From assembly GCA_011742915.1 (NCBI GenBank), contig JAAQTN010000001.1, positions 62,001-126,000 on the forward strand: a stretch of DNA of 64,000 nt, in the 5' to 3' direction. The notes under the pieces are model-generated. The model saw only the letters and a program-made list of their open reading frames with translations. It was not told where the DNA came from and searched no databases. Below are positions 9,561 through 18,736 of this stretch, piece after piece. Within the stretch, counting starts at the first letter, position 1, and every line of letters begins with the position of its first letter. Origin of the DNA: Billgrantia desiderata (GTDB lineage Bacteria; Pseudomonadota; Gammaproteobacteria; Pseudomonadales; Halomonadaceae). The position numbers were made by a program, and so were the translations under genes.

Positions 9561-9815
9561 ATGAACATGAAGGCAACGATAGCCCGAGAAGACGCCCCGA
9601 CCCAGCGCGAGTCCAGCCCTCGAGGGCGCTTGCGCTTCATGCTGCAGCTATGGCGCTGGGCGCGGCGCATGGACCGCCTGGTGCAGCTGCGCCATGAGCG
9701 CAGCCAGCTGCTCGAGCTCAGCGATCACCAACTGCGCGACATCGGCCTGACCCGGCACGAGGCGGCCAGAGAGTCACGGCGCCACTTCTGGGACGACATC
9801 GGCTGGCGGCGTTGA
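9561..9815 (+). CDS. DUF1127 small basic protein
   Basis: 84-residue, Arg-rich small protein. The C-terminal half carries the DUF1127 signature: a hydrophobic helix (LQLWRWARRMDRLVQLR), then LLELSDHQLRDIGLTRHEA. DUF1127 members in alphaproteobacteria have been linked to phosphate, carbon or RNA metabolism, but the role here is unknown. ATG 9561 is preferred because AGGAG lies 11 bases upstream; ATG 9567 is also possible. It is transcribed away from the LysR gene, with tex 71 bases downstream. Confidence 0.82.
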   Translation: MNMKATIAREDAPTQRESSPRGRLRFMLQLWRWARRMDRLVQLRHERSQLLELSDHQLRDIGLTRHEAARESRRHFWDDIGWRR

Positions 9816-9886
9816 TCCAGGCGGCGGGGGCGTGGCGTTTGTGATACCTTGGCGCGATCTTTCGCCGTAGCAATACCAAGGAAGTC

Positions 9887-12256
9887 ATGGACGCCACGAC
9901 CCGGATCATTTCGCGCCTCGCCGAGGAACTCGCCGTTCGCCCGCAGCAGGTCTCCGCTACCGTGGAACTGCTCGATGGCGGAGCCACCGTGCCCTTCATC
10001 GCCCGCTACCGCAAGGAGGTCACCGGTGGCCTCGACGACACCCAACTGCGCAACCTCGACGAACGCCTGCGCTACCTGCGCGAGCTGGAGGAGCGCCGTG
10101 CCGCCGTGCTCGCCGCCATCGACGAGCAGGGCAAGCTGACGCCGGAGCTGGCCGGGCAGATCCAGGCTGCCGATACCAAGCAGCGCCTGGAAGACCTCTA
10201 CCTGCCGTACAAGAAGAAACGCCGCACCAAGGCGCAGATCGCCCGCGAGGCCGGCCTCGAGCCGCTGGCCGATGCGCTGCTGGCCGATCCCACCCTCGAC
10301 CCCGAGGCCGAGGCCGCCAACTATCTTCGTCCCGCCGAGGGCGACATCCCGGCCATCGAGGATGCCAAGGCGGCGCTGGACGGTGCGCGCCAGATTCTCA
10401 TGGAGCGCTTTGCCGAGGATCCCGAGCTGGTCGGCGCGCTGCGTGAGCGGCTGTGGAGCGAGGGCGAGCTCAGCGCCCGGGTGATTGCCGGCAAGGAACG
10501 CGAGGGTGCCAAGTTCTCCGACTACTTCGAGCACGACGAGGCGCTGGCCAAGACCCCGTCACATCGTGCGCTGGCGATGTTCCGCGGACGCAACGAGGGC
10601 GTGCTGACCCTGGCCATCCGTCTGCCCGGCGAGGACGAGGCGCCGGTCCATCCGGCTCAGGTGGCCATCGCCAGACACTTCGACATCCGCGACGAGGCCC
10701 GCGCCGCCGACAAGTGGCTGGCCGACGTGGTGCGCTGGACCTGGCGGGTCAAGCTCTACACCCACTTGGAAACCGAGCTGATGGGAAGGCTGCGCGAGCG
10801 CGCCGAGCTCGAGGCCATCGAGGTCTTCGCTGCCAACCTCAAGGACCTGCTGCTGGCCGCCCCGGCGGGGCAGAAGGCGACGCTTGCCATCGACCCGGGC
10901 CTGCGCACCGGCTGTAAGGTGGCGGTGGTGGACGCTACCGGCCAGTTCCTCGAACACGCCACGATCTTCCCCCATGCGCCGCGCAATGCCTGGGCCGAGT
11001 CCCTGGCGCTGCTGGCCAAGCTGGTGGAGAAGCACGACGTGGCACTGATCGCCGTGGGCAACGGCACGGCCAGCCGCGAGACCGACAGGCTGGCCGGCGA
11101 GCTGCTCAAGCTGTTCTCTTCACAAGAAGGGCGGGGCAAGAAACAGCTCTCCAAGGTGATGGTCAGCGAGGCCGGCGCTTCGGTCTACTCCGCCTCGGAG
11201 TACGCCTCGAAGGAGCTGCCCGATCTCGACGTCACCATCCGCGGTGCGGTCTCCATCGCCCGGCGCCTGCAGGATCCGCTGGCCGAGCTGGTCAAGATCG
11301 AACCCAAGTCCATCGGCGTGGGTCAGTATCAGCACGACGTTTCGCAGCTGCAGCTGTCGAAGAGCCTGGAAGCGGTGATCGAGGACTGCGTCAACGCCGT
11401 CGGCGTCGATCTCAACACGGCGTCGAGTGCGCTGCTCTCGAGGGTGGCCGGTCTCAACCCGGCGCTGGCCGAGGCCATCGTCGCCCGGCGCAACGCCGAG
11501 GGCGCCTTCAAGAGTCGCCAGCAGCTGCTCGACGTCAGCCGCCTGGGTCCCAAGACCTTCGAACAGTGCGCCGGCTTCCTGCGCATCATGAACGGCGACA
11601 ATCCGCTCGATGCCAGCGCCGTGCACCCGGAGGCGTACCCGGTGGTGGAGCGCATCGCCAGCCGCAGCGGCCGCCCGGTGGCGAGCCTGATCGGCGACAG
11701 CGCCACGCTGAAGACGGTCAAGCCCGCCGAGTTCGCCGACGAGCGTTTCGGTGTGCCGACCATCAGCGACATTCTCAAGGAGCTCGACAAGCCGGGCCGC
11801 GACCCGCGCCCCGAGTTCAAGGCCGCCGAGTTCCGCGAGGGGGTGGAGACGCTCCAGGACCTGGAGCCGGGCATGATCCTCGAAGGCAGCGTGACCAACG
11901 TCACCCACTTCGGCGCCTTCGTCGACATCGGCGTGCACCAGGATGGCCTGGTCCACATCTCGGCGCTGTCGGACAAGTTCGTCGAGGACCCGCGCTCGGT
12001 GGTCAAGGCCGGCGACATCGTCAAGGTCAAGGTGATGAGCGTGGATCTCGAGCGCGCGCGCATCGGGCTCTCCATGCGGCTCGACGATCAGCCGGGCGAG
12101 GCCGAGGGCGGCAGATCGTCGCGTGCTGGCCAGGGCGAACGGCGTGGCGGTCAGGGCAAGGCGCCGCGCAAGAGTGCGCCCCGCGAGCCGTCTCAGCCCA
12201 ACCAGATGGGTGCGCTGGGGGCGGCTCTGCTCAAGGCCAGAAAGGGCAAATCTTGA
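9887..12256 (+). CDS. tex: Tex-family transcription accessory / RNA-binding protein
   Basis: 789-residue cytoplasmic nucleic-acid-binding protein. Domains in order are: N-terminal Tex helical region (residues 1-190), a YqgF/RuvC-like RNase-H fold (starting near 325, [18 protein letters not shown]), a helix-hairpin-helix pair (about 490-560, [18 protein letters not shown]) and a C-terminal S1 RNA-binding domain (about 650-725, [18 protein letters not shown]). The last 60 residues are a basic, low-complexity tail. Tex is broadly conserved and implicated in transcription and toxin gene expression in Bordetella and Pseudomonas. It appears monocistronic. Confidence 0.95.
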   Translation: MDATTRIISRLAEELAVRPQQVSATVELLDGGATVPFIARYRKEVTGGLDDTQLRNLDERLRYLRELEERRAAVLAAIDEQGKLTPELAGQIQAADTKQRLEDLYLPYKKKRRTKAQIAREAGLEPLADALLADPTLDPEAEAANYLRPAEGDIPAIEDAKAALDGARQILMERFAEDPELVGALRERLWSEGELSARVIAGKEREGAKFSDYFEHDEALAKTPSHRALAMFRGRNEGVLTLAIRLPGEDEAPVHPAQVAIARHFDIRDEARAADKWLADVVRWTWRVKLYTHLETELMGRLRERAELEAIEVFAANLKDLLLAAPAGQKATLAIDPGLRTGCKVAVVDATGQFLEHATIFPHAPRNAWAESLALLAKLVEKHDVALIAVGNGTASRETDRLAGELLKLFSSQEGRGKKQLSKVMVSEAGASVYSASEYASKELPDLDVTIRGAVSIARRLQDPLAELVKIEPKSIGVGQYQHDVSQLQLSKSLEAVIEDCVNAVGVDLNTASSALLSRVAGLNPALAEAIVARRNAEGAFKSRQQLLDVSRLGPKTFEQCAGFLRIMNGDNPLDASAVHPEAYPVVERIASRSGRPVASLIGDSATLKTVKPAEFADERFGVPTISDILKELDKPGRDPRPEFKAAEFREGVETLQDLEPGMILEGSVTNVTHFGAFVDIGVHQDGLVHISALSDKFVEDPRSVVKAGDIVKVKVMSVDLERARIGLSMRLDDQPGEAEGGRSSRAGQGERRGGQGKAPRKSAPREPSQPNQMGALGAALLKARKGKS

Positions 12257-12373
12257 TCCTGGCGCCTGTGTCGCCATACTCTCGACATCATTGGCGTGTT
12301 CGGCCGTCCTGGGCGGCCGGCATGCTTCGACCGAGAGGCCCGTTGAAGGCCTCCTAGACACGGGGTCCACGCC

Positions 12374-13990
12374 TTGTCTGAGAATTACACTGCTACCGTT
12401 ACACGCCTCACCGAGCTGGCGGCTCAGGGTCGCTTCGGGCGCCTGCGCCGCGGCCTGGAGAAGGAGGGCTTGCGGGTCGATGGCACGGGGCGTATCGCCG
12501 CCACGCCGCACCCGTATGCGCTGGGCTCCAAGCTGACGCATCCGCACATCACCACGGATTACTCCGAGGCGCTGCTGGAGTACATCACCCCGGTCTACTG
12601 CCGCCCCGGCGATGCCGTCGACTTCCTCGCCGACCTGCACCGCTTCAGCTATCGCCACCTGGGCGAGGAGCTGATCTGGCCGGCCAGCATGCCGGCCAGG
12701 CTCGACGGCAACGACAGCGTGACCATCGCCGACTACGGCAGCTCCAACGTGGGGACAATGAAGCACGTCTACCGCAAGGGGCTCGACGTGCGCTATGGCC
12801 GCATCATGCAGGCCATTGCCGGTATCCACTACAACGTCTCGCTACCCGACGAGCTGTGGACGCTGCTGCGCGAGCGCGATGGGGCTCACGACGTCGATCT
12901 CGACGACTACCGCTCCAGCCGCTATTTCGGCCTGATCCGCAATTTCCGCCGTCACAGCTGGCTGCTGCTCTACCTGTTCGGTGCCTCGCCGGCGCTCGAC
13001 CGCAGCTTCCTGCCCGAGGGCAATATTCCCGACAAGCTCCACGCGCAAGGGCGCGATACCCTGGTGTCGCCCTATGCCACCAGCCTGCGCATGTCCGACC
13101 TCGGCTACCAGAACAAGGTGCAGGCGCAGTTGAAGATCTGCTTCAACTCGCTGTCCAATTATGTCGGTACGCTGCGCCATGCCATCCAGACGCCGTGGCC
13201 CGCCTACGAGGCATTGGGCGTGCGCCGCGGCAGCGACTGGCAGCAGCTCAATGCCAACATCCTGCAGATCGAGAACGAGTACTACAGCGACATCCGCCCC
13301 AAGCGCGTCACCCGTCACGACGAGACGCCGAGCCAGGCGCTGGAGGCGCGCGGCGTCGAGTACATCGAGGTGCGCTGTCTCGATCTCGACCCCTTCCTGC
13401 CGCTGGGTATCGATGAGGCGCGGCTGCGCTTCATCGACGCCTTCCTGGTGTGGTGCCTGCTGGCCGAGAGCCCCTGGATTCCGGATGACGAATGCGACCG
13501 GCTTGACGACAACCGGCGCCTGGTCGTCGAGCGCGGCCGCGACCCCGAGCTCAGGCTGATGCAGAACGGGCGGCAGCGCAGCGTGGCCGATTGGGGTGGA
13601 GAGATCTTCGCCGAGATCGCCCAGGCCGCCGAACTGCTCGATTCACTGGAGCAGGGCACACCCCATGTGGACGCCGTGGCGGCGCTGGCCCCCTGGCTCG
13701 AGGACCCGTCGCTGACGCCCTCCGGCCGGCTGCTGGCGCGGCTGGAGTCGACCGGCGAGGAGTTCATCGAGGCCTGCCTGGCCATCGCCGGCGAGCATGC
13801 CGAGCGGTTTCGTCGGGAACCCATCGAGCCGGCACGAGCGGCCAACTTCGAACAGCTGGTCGGTACTTCGCATCAGCAGCAACGCGATATCGAAGACGCC
13901 GATACGGTGCACTTCGACGCATTTCTCGATGAGTACTTCGCCAGCGCCCGCGAACCCCGGGTGGCCATGGCGAGTCAGGGAGGCAGATGA
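12374..13990 (+). CDS. gshA: Glutamate-cysteine ligase
   Basis: 538-residue enzyme for the first, ATP-dependent step of glutathione synthesis. The N-terminal region aligns with E. coli GshA (GLEKEGLRVDGTGRIA, ALGSKLTHPHITTDYSEALLEYITPV). The start is the non-ATG codon TTG at 12374, as in E. coli gshA; no good Shine-Dalgarno is visible, so expression may be low. Two small hairpins (CGGCCG at 12301-12319 and GAGGCC/GGCCTC at 12335-12353) lie just upstream and could end the tex transcript or affect initiation. The 3' end overlaps dsbB by 4 bases. gshB is not in the window. Confidence 0.94.
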   Translation: MSENYTATVTRLTELAAQGRFGRLRRGLEKEGLRVDGTGRIAATPHPYALGSKLTHPHITTDYSEALLEYITPVYCRPGDAVDFLADLHRFSYRHLGEELIWPASMPARLDGNDSVTIADYGSSNVGTMKHVYRKGLDVRYGRIMQAIAGIHYNVSLPDELWTLLRERDGAHDVDLDDYRSSRYFGLIRNFRRHSWLLLYLFGASPALDRSFLPEGNIPDKLHAQGRDTLVSPYATSLRMSDLGYQNKVQAQLKICFNSLSNYVGTLRHAIQTPWPAYEALGVRRGSDWQQLNANILQIENEYYSDIRPKRVTRHDETPSQALEARGVEYIEVRCLDLDPFLPLGIDEARLRFIDAFLVWCLLAESPWIPDDECDRLDDNRRLVVERGRDPELRLMQNGRQRSVADWGGEIFAEIAQAAELLDSLEQGTPHVDAVAALAPWLEDPSLTPSGRLLARLESTGEEFIEACLAIAGEHAERFRREPIEPARAANFEQLVGTSHQQQRDIEDADTVHFDAFLDEYFASAREPRVAMASQGGR

Positions 13991-14538
13991 TGCCCGATAC
14001 CTTGCGGCGCCTCTCCGTGCGCCAGTGGAGCCTGGCCGGGCTGGCCTTCTGCGCCTTGATGATGGGCGTCGCGCTGGGCCTGGAGCACATCGGCGGGCTC
14101 GAGCCCTGTCCGCTGTGCATTTTCCAGCGGGTCGCCGTGCTGGCGGCGGCGGCGGTGTTCCTCGTGGCCGCCATCCACAACCCCCGTGGGCGAGTCGGCG
14201 CTGCGCTCTACGGCGGTCTGTCGCTTGCCGCGGTGCTGGGCGGCATCGGCGTGGCCTGGCGCCACCTGTGGCTGCAGTCGCTGCCGCCGGACCAGGTGCC
14301 GAGCTGCGGGCCCGGTCTCGACTACATGATGGACATCCTGCCCATGCGTGACGTGGTCGCCATGGTGCTCTCCGGCTCCGGCGAGTGCGCCGAGATCGAT
14401 TTCCTCTTGATGGGCATCTCGCTGCCGGGCTGGACGCTGATCGGCTTCGTGATCCTGGCCGTGGCGCCCCTGGGCATCCTGCTCGGCGCCTTTCGCCAGC
14501 CTCGCTCGAGCCTGAACGGCAGCCACCGCCCGGCGTGA
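13987..14538 (+). CDS. dsbB: Disulfide bond formation protein B
   Basis: 183-residue inner-membrane protein that reoxidises DsbA and passes electrons to quinone. Four hydrophobic segments are visible. The first periplasmic loop has the redox pair CPLC (about residues 41-44); the second loop has the other pair, PSCGPGL and GECAEI. The Arg in FQR after CPLC is the quinone-interacting residue. Its start overlaps the gshA stop (ATGATG/TGA), so the two thiol-related genes are translationally coupled. Confidence 0.93.
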   Translation: MMPDTLRRLSVRQWSLAGLAFCALMMGVALGLEHIGGLEPCPLCIFQRVAVLAAAAVFLVAAIHNPRGRVGAALYGGLSLAAVLGGIGVAWRHLWLQSLPPDQVPSCGPGLDYMMDILPMRDVVAMVLSGSGECAEIDFLLMGISLPGWTLIGFVILAVAPLGILLGAFRQPRSSLNGSHRPA

Positions 14539-14574
14539 CCGGGGCAAAATGACACAACAAGAACAAGGAAACGC

Positions 14575-15426
14575 ATGCTCTACCGGGACTTCACCACCCA
14601 GGAAGCCATCGACCGGGAGTACGATCCCATGCGCGGCCGCGACCCGGCCGCGCTGCTTGGCGATTGGCAGGCACGCAGCGACGCGCTGCGCAAGCGCTGC
14701 CGCGTCACCGAGAACCTCGCCTTCGGGCCGACCCTGGCCGAATGCATGGACGTCTACCACGCCGAGCGTGACGATGCCCCGTTGCACCTGTTCTTCCACG
14801 GCGGTTACTGGCGCTCGCTGGGCCATCGGGAATTCGGCTTCGTGGCCGAGGGTCTGCTAGAGGCGGGCATCAGCGTGGCTGTGGTGAACTATGCGCTGTG
14901 CCCCACGGTGGCGTTCGGCGAAGTGGTGAGGCAGGCGCGCGCCGCGGTGGCGTGGGCCTATCGCCATGGTGCCTCGCTGGGCGTCGATCCTTCACGACTG
15001 AGCGTCTCGGGCCACTCCGCCGGCGGCCACCTGACCGCCATGCTGCTGGCCACCGACTGGCAAGGCGTGTACGGCCTGCCCGACGACCTGCTCGAAGGCG
15101 CCCTGTGCGTCAGCGGGCTCTATGACCTGCGGCCCTTTCCCTGGTCGTGGCTGCAGCCCAAGCTGCAGCTCACCGGCCGCGACGTCACCGACTACAGTCC
15201 GCTGTTCCAGCCCTGTCGGGTAGCCGCGCCGGTGCATCTGGTCGCGGGCGGCGAGGAGTCCACGGAGTTCGCCCGTCAGATGCATGCCCACGCCGAGCAC
15301 CTCGAGGCCCAGGGCATGGCGGTGAGCGCCGAGCTCTCGCCCGGCGACGATCACTTCACCATTCTCGACCACTACGTGCCGGGCGGGCGCTTCGTGCAGC
15401 GTATCGCGGCCTTTCACGGCGGCTGA
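14575..15426 (+). CDS. Alpha/beta hydrolase, kynurenine-formamidase-like
   Basis: 283-residue alpha/beta hydrolase. The oxyanion-hole motif HGGYWRSLGHREFGF (near residue 67) is the HGGxW signature of arylformamidases; the nucleophile elbow is VSGHSAGGHLTAML (Ser about residue 146) and the catalytic His is in GDDHFTILDHY near residue 260. Arylformamidases hydrolyse N-formylkynurenine, a step from tryptophan toward anthranilate. The gene converges on the minus-strand anthranilate-type operon, with no spacing between stops. The substrate is inferred from motif and context; a general esterase remains possible. Confidence 0.75.
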   Translation: MLYRDFTTQEAIDREYDPMRGRDPAALLGDWQARSDALRKRCRVTENLAFGPTLAECMDVYHAERDDAPLHLFFHGGYWRSLGHREFGFVAEGLLEAGISVAVVNYALCPTVAFGEVVRQARAAVAWAYRHGASLGVDPSRLSVSGHSAGGHLTAMLLATDWQGVYGLPDDLLEGALCVSGLYDLRPFPWSWLQPKLQLTGRDVTDYSPLFQPCRVAAPVHLVAGGEESTEFARQMHAHAEHLEAQGMAVSAELSPGDDHFTILDHYVPGGRFVQRIAAFHGG

Positions 15427-15840
15427 TCAGGCGCTGGGGATGACGGCGGTCGCTTCTATCTCCACCTTGGCTCGATCCTCGATCAGGTCGGCTACCTGGA
15501 CCATGGTCATGGCCGGGAAGTGCTTGCCCACCACCTCGCGATAGGCGGCACCCACCTCCTTGAGCCGGGACAGATACTCCTGCTTGTCGGTGACGTACCA
15601 GGTCAGCCGCACCAGGTGCTGGGGGCCGGCGTCGGCTTCCTTCAATACCTCGACGATATTGGTCAGTGCCTGATGCACCTGGGCGACGAAGTCGTCGCTC
15701 TCGAAGACCTGATCGCCGTTCCAGCCGATCTGACCGCCGACGAAGATCGTACGGCCGGTGGCCAGCACGCCGTTGGCGTAGCCCACGGCAGCTTTCCAGT
15801 GAGAGGGGTGAAGCAACTGGTGCAAGTTGGCGTCATTCAT
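15427..15840 (-). CDS. RidA-family protein lacking the canonical arginine
   Basis: 137-residue YjgF/YER057c/UK114 protein, last gene of the aryl-CoA operon. Classical RidA proteins hydrolyse enamine/imine intermediates using an Arg in an FPARS-type motif. Here that segment reads HFPAMTMVQVADL, with Met in place of Arg, so it belongs to the Arg-less Rid groups whose chemistry is poorly known. The Glu-rich end EIEATAVI is typical. The start at 15840 has AAGGA upstream; it overlaps the thioesterase stop by 8 bases, so co-translation is likely. A role on an amino-cyclohexene-CoA intermediate is attractive but unproven. Confidence 0.85.
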   Translation of the reverse strand: MNDANLHQLLHPSHWKAAVGYANGVLATGRTIFVGGQIGWNGDQVFESDDFVAQVHQALTNIVEVLKEADAGPQHLVRLTWYVTDKQEYLSRLKEVGAAYREVVGKHFPAMTMVQVADLIEDRAKVEIEATAVIPSA

Positions 15841-16258
15841 CTTGAGATCCTTGTTGGCAGTCCTTGGCGAAGTGCCGGCGCATGTCATCGGGCCAGGGCA
15901 GGGGGCGGCCACTGGCCAGGTCGACGAATACCAGGGTGGAATGGCAGGTCAGGCGTGGTTCGCCGTTGCAGTGGGCCACAGTGCGCAGGGTCAGGCTGGT
16001 GCGGCCGACGTCACGCAGCGTGAGCTCGAAGGTGAGCGTGTCGCCCAACCGGCTGGGGGCATGGAAGTCGGTCTCGATATGCGCCGTGGGCACGCCGGTA
16101 CGGCTCTCCACGTGGAGCCGATTGAAGTCGTGGCCCACCGATTCGGCGAAATAGTCCTCCACCACCGAGTTGAGCATCTCGTAGTAGCGCGGATAGAACA
16201 CGATGCCTGCCGGGTCGCAGTGCTGGAAGCGCACCTTGCGCTGAGTGACGAATGGCAT
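15833..16258 (-). CDS. 4-hydroxybenzoyl-CoA-thioesterase-family protein
   Basis: 141-residue single-hotdog thioesterase. The motif FQHCDPAGIVFYPRYYEMLN near residue 11 contains the catalytic Asp of the Pseudomonas-type 4-hydroxybenzoyl-CoA thioesterase branch. Placed in an aryl-CoA operon, it probably releases CoA from dead-end aromatic or alicyclic thioesters. It starts 12 bases after the livF-type gene and overlaps the RidA gene at its 3' end. Confidence 0.9.
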   Translation of the reverse strand: MPFVTQRKVRFQHCDPAGIVFYPRYYEMLNSVVEDYFAESVGHDFNRLHVESRTGVPTAHIETDFHAPSRLGDTLTFELTLRDVGRTSLTLRTVAHCNGEPRLTCHSTLVFVDLASGRPLPWPDDMRRHFAKDCQQGSQDE

Positions 16259-16270
16259 GGCGGCTTCCTC

Positions 16271-16951
16271 TCAGACGCCCAGGTAACGGTCGCGCAGACC
16301 GTCGTCGAGTGCGGCCGGCTCTCCCGTCCACACCGTGCGTCCTTTCTCCAGGATGGTGCAGCGGTCGGCCACCGGCAGCAGCTCGGCCAGCGACTTGTCG
16401 ACGATCAGGGTGGACTGCCCCTGGGTCTTGAGCTCGCGAATGGCGGCCCAGATCTCCTGGCGGATCACCGGGGCGAGACCCTCGGTGGCTTCGTCGAGCA
16501 CCAGCAACCTGGGGTTGGTCATCAACGCGCGACCGATGGCGAGCATCTGCTGCTCACCGCCGGAGAGGGTGCGCGCCATCTGGGTGCGCCGCTCGGCCAG
16601 ACGGGGGAAGAGCTTCTCCACCCGTGCCAGGCTCCAGTAGCCGGGACGCGCCGTGACCACCAGGTTCTCGCGCACCGAAAGGTTGGGGAAGCAGCGCCGC
16701 CCCTCCGGTACCAGACCGAGGCCTGCCTGGGCGATGCGATACGACGGCAGGCGCCGCAGATCCTGCGACTCGAAGGTGATGCTGCCGCTGCGTGCCGGGG
16801 TGAGGCCGAAGATGGAGCGGATGGTGGTGGTCTTGCCCATGCCGTTGCGCCCCATCAGTGCCATCATCTCGCCGGCCCGAACGCTCAGGTCGACGCCGAA
16901 CAGCGCCTGGGAGGGGCCGTAGAAGGTCTCGATCGCGGTGACGTTCAGCAT
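16271..16951 (-). CDS. ABC transporter ATP-binding protein, LivF family
   Basis: 226-residue ATPase subunit of a branched-chain-amino-acid-type (HAAT) importer. Walker A is GRNGMGKTT (about residues 34-42), the signature LSGGEQQMLAIGRAL and Walker B LLVLDEATEGL. The short length and the EATEGL Walker B mark the LivF branch. It overlaps the LivG-type gene by 7 bases. In this operon the importer likely carries an aromatic acid and not leucine; that is inference from neighbours. Confidence 0.93.
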   Translation of the reverse strand: MLNVTAIETFYGPSQALFGVDLSVRAGEMMALMGRNGMGKTTTIRSIFGLTPARSGSITFESQDLRRLPSYRIAQAGLGLVPEGRRCFPNLSVRENLVVTARPGYWSLARVEKLFPRLAERRTQMARTLSGGEQQMLAIGRALMTNPRLLVLDEATEGLAPVIRQEIWAAIRELKTQGQSTLIVDKSLAELLPVADRCTILEKGRTVWTGEPAALDDGLRDRYLGV

Positions 16952-17697
16952 GTCGCCTCTCCCAGATAGGCTTCGCGGACTTGCGGGTTGGCGCGGATCG
17001 CGGCGCTGTCGCCCTGGGCGATCACGCCGCCGGCCACCAGCACCGAGATGCGGTCGGCCAGGCGGAACACGGCGTCCATGTCGTGCTCGATCAGCAGGAT
17101 CGGTACCTCGAGCTTGAGCGCCTCGAGCAGCTCGGTGAGGTGTGCCGTGCCCTCCGGCCCGAGCCCGGCCATGGGTTCGTCGAGCAACAGTACCCGGGGC
17201 TTGAGTGCCAGCGCGCAGGCCACCTCGACCTGGCGGCGCTCGCCGTGGGAGAGTTCGGCCACCTGGGTGTCGGCACGGTGGGTGAGCGCCATGCGCTCCA
17301 GTGCTTCCAGCGCCGGGGCCAGCAGGCTTTCGTCGCGCTGCACCGGTTTCCAGAAGCGGAAGCTGTGGCCCTGCAGCGCCTGTACGGCGATCATCACGTT
17401 GCGCTTCACCGACAGCGGCTCGGCCAGCGACGAGACCTGAAAGCTGCGCCCCAGCCCCAGTCGGGCCCGCTGGGCCACGCTGAGTGAGGTGATCTCCTGA
17501 CCGGCCAGCACGATACGGCCGGAGTCGGGTTTCAGGCTGCCGGCGATCTGGCCGATCAGGGTCGACTTGCCGGCGCCGTTGGGACCGATCAGGGCATGGA
17601 TCTCGCCGGGGTACAGATCCAGCGAGACGTCGCGGGTCGCCTGCAGGGCGCCGAAGCGCTTGTTGAGATCGATGAGTTCGAGCACGGCTTCACTCAT
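16945..17697 (-). CDS. ABC transporter ATP-binding protein, LivG family
   Basis: 250-residue second ATPase of the importer. Walker A GPNGAGKSTL (about residue 38), signature LSHGERRQVEVACAL and Walker B VLLLDEPMAGLG are intact; the C-terminus has the LivG-type IRANPQVREAYLGE ending. It is translationally coupled on both sides: its start overlaps the LivM-type stop by 8 bases and its stop overlaps the LivF-type start by 7. Confidence 0.93.
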   Translation of the reverse strand: MSEAVLELIDLNKRFGALQATRDVSLDLYPGEIHALIGPNGAGKSTLIGQIAGSLKPDSGRIVLAGQEITSLSVAQRARLGLGRSFQVSSLAEPLSVKRNVMIAVQALQGHSFRFWKPVQRDESLLAPALEALERMALTHRADTQVAELSHGERRQVEVACALALKPRVLLLDEPMAGLGPEGTAHLTELLEALKLEVPILLIEHDMDAVFRLADRISVLVAGGVIAQGDSAAIRANPQVREAYLGEATC

Positions 17698-18736
17698 GAC
17701 GCTCCCTCCCGGCCAGCCAGCCCATCACGCCATGCTTGGCGAACAGCACCACGAACAGCAGCACCAGGCCGAGGAACAGCTGCCAGTACTCGGTCATGCC
17801 GCCCAGCAGGGTCTCCATCATCACGAACAGCAGCGCGCCGGCCAGCGGTCCGTAGAGCCGGCCCACGCCGCCGAGTATCACGATCACCATCAGCTCGCCC
17901 GACATGTGCCAGCTGAGCATGGTGGGGCTGACGAAGCCGTTCAGATCGGCGTACAGCGCTCCGGCCAGCCCGGTGATCATCGCCGAGATGACGAAGGCGA
18001 CCAGGCGGATGGGGTAGGGCGAGATCCCGGCGGTGGCCAGGCGCGTGTCGTTGAGCCGCGCCATGGTGAGGGCGGCGCCGAAGCGCGACTTCATGATCCG
18101 CGAGGTGAGGGCGAGCGAGAGCACCAGTCCGCCGAAGCAGATCAGGAAGAAGGTCAGGGCGTCGTTGGTGTCGACCCACGGCAGGCCGTTGCGCAGGAAG
18201 ATCGGCAGGCCGTCCTCGCCGCCGTAGGTGGGCCAGGAGTTGGCGAAGTAGTACATCATCTGGGCGAAGGCCAGGGTGATCATGATGAAGTAGACCCCGG
18301 TGGTGCGCAGCGAGATGGCGCCGATGGCCAGCGCCAGCAGCCCGCACAACAGGATCGCCGCGAGCCAGATCACCAGCATGCTGTCGCTGCCGGGAATGGC
18401 GATGGGCCAGCCGATCACCGGGGTGAAATCGAAGGCATGATAGGCGCTGATGCCGGCCACGTAGCCGCCCAGACCGAAGTAGGCGGCGTGGCCGAAGCTG
18501 ATCATGCCGCCGTAGCCGATGGCCAGATTGAGGCCCACCGCGGCCATGGCGATCAGGGTGATGCGCGAGGCCAGATTGACGTAGTAGATGTGGCCGAGGA
18601 AATAGAGCGCCAGAGGCGCCAGCAGCAGGAAGGCCAGCAGGCCGATCTGCACCAGCCCCTTGCGGTCGTACCAGCTGGCCGCCGTTGTCGGCAGCCCCGG
18701 CTGGGGCGCGAGCGTCGAGGTATCGGACTTATTCAT
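17690..18736 (-). CDS. ABC transporter permease, LivM family
   Basis: 348-residue polytopic permease. The LivM signature GYGGMISFGHAAYFGLGGYVAG lies near residue 75 in the translated frame and the C-terminal GPLAGALLFVMMETLLGG is also typical. At least eight hydrophobic segments are visible. ATG 18736 is used because it overlaps the preceding LivH-type stop by 8 bases; a TTG three codons earlier (18745) is an alternative and neither has a clear Shine-Dalgarno, consistent with translational coupling. Confidence 0.91.
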   Translation of the reverse strand: MNKSDTSTLAPQPGLPTTAASWYDRKGLVQIGLLAFLLLAPLALYFLGHIYYVNLASRITLIAMAAVGLNLAIGYGGMISFGHAAYFGLGGYVAGISAYHAFDFTPVIGWPIAIPGSDSMLVIWLAAILLCGLLALAIGAISLRTTGVYFIMITLAFAQMMYYFANSWPTYGGEDGLPIFLRNGLPWVDTNDALTFFLICFGGLVLSLALTSRIMKSRFGAALTMARLNDTRLATAGISPYPIRLVAFVISAMITGLAGALYADLNGFVSPTMLSWHMSGELMVIVILGGVGRLYGPLAGALLFVMMETLLGGMTEYWQLFLGLVLLFVVLFAKHGVMGWLAGRERHE

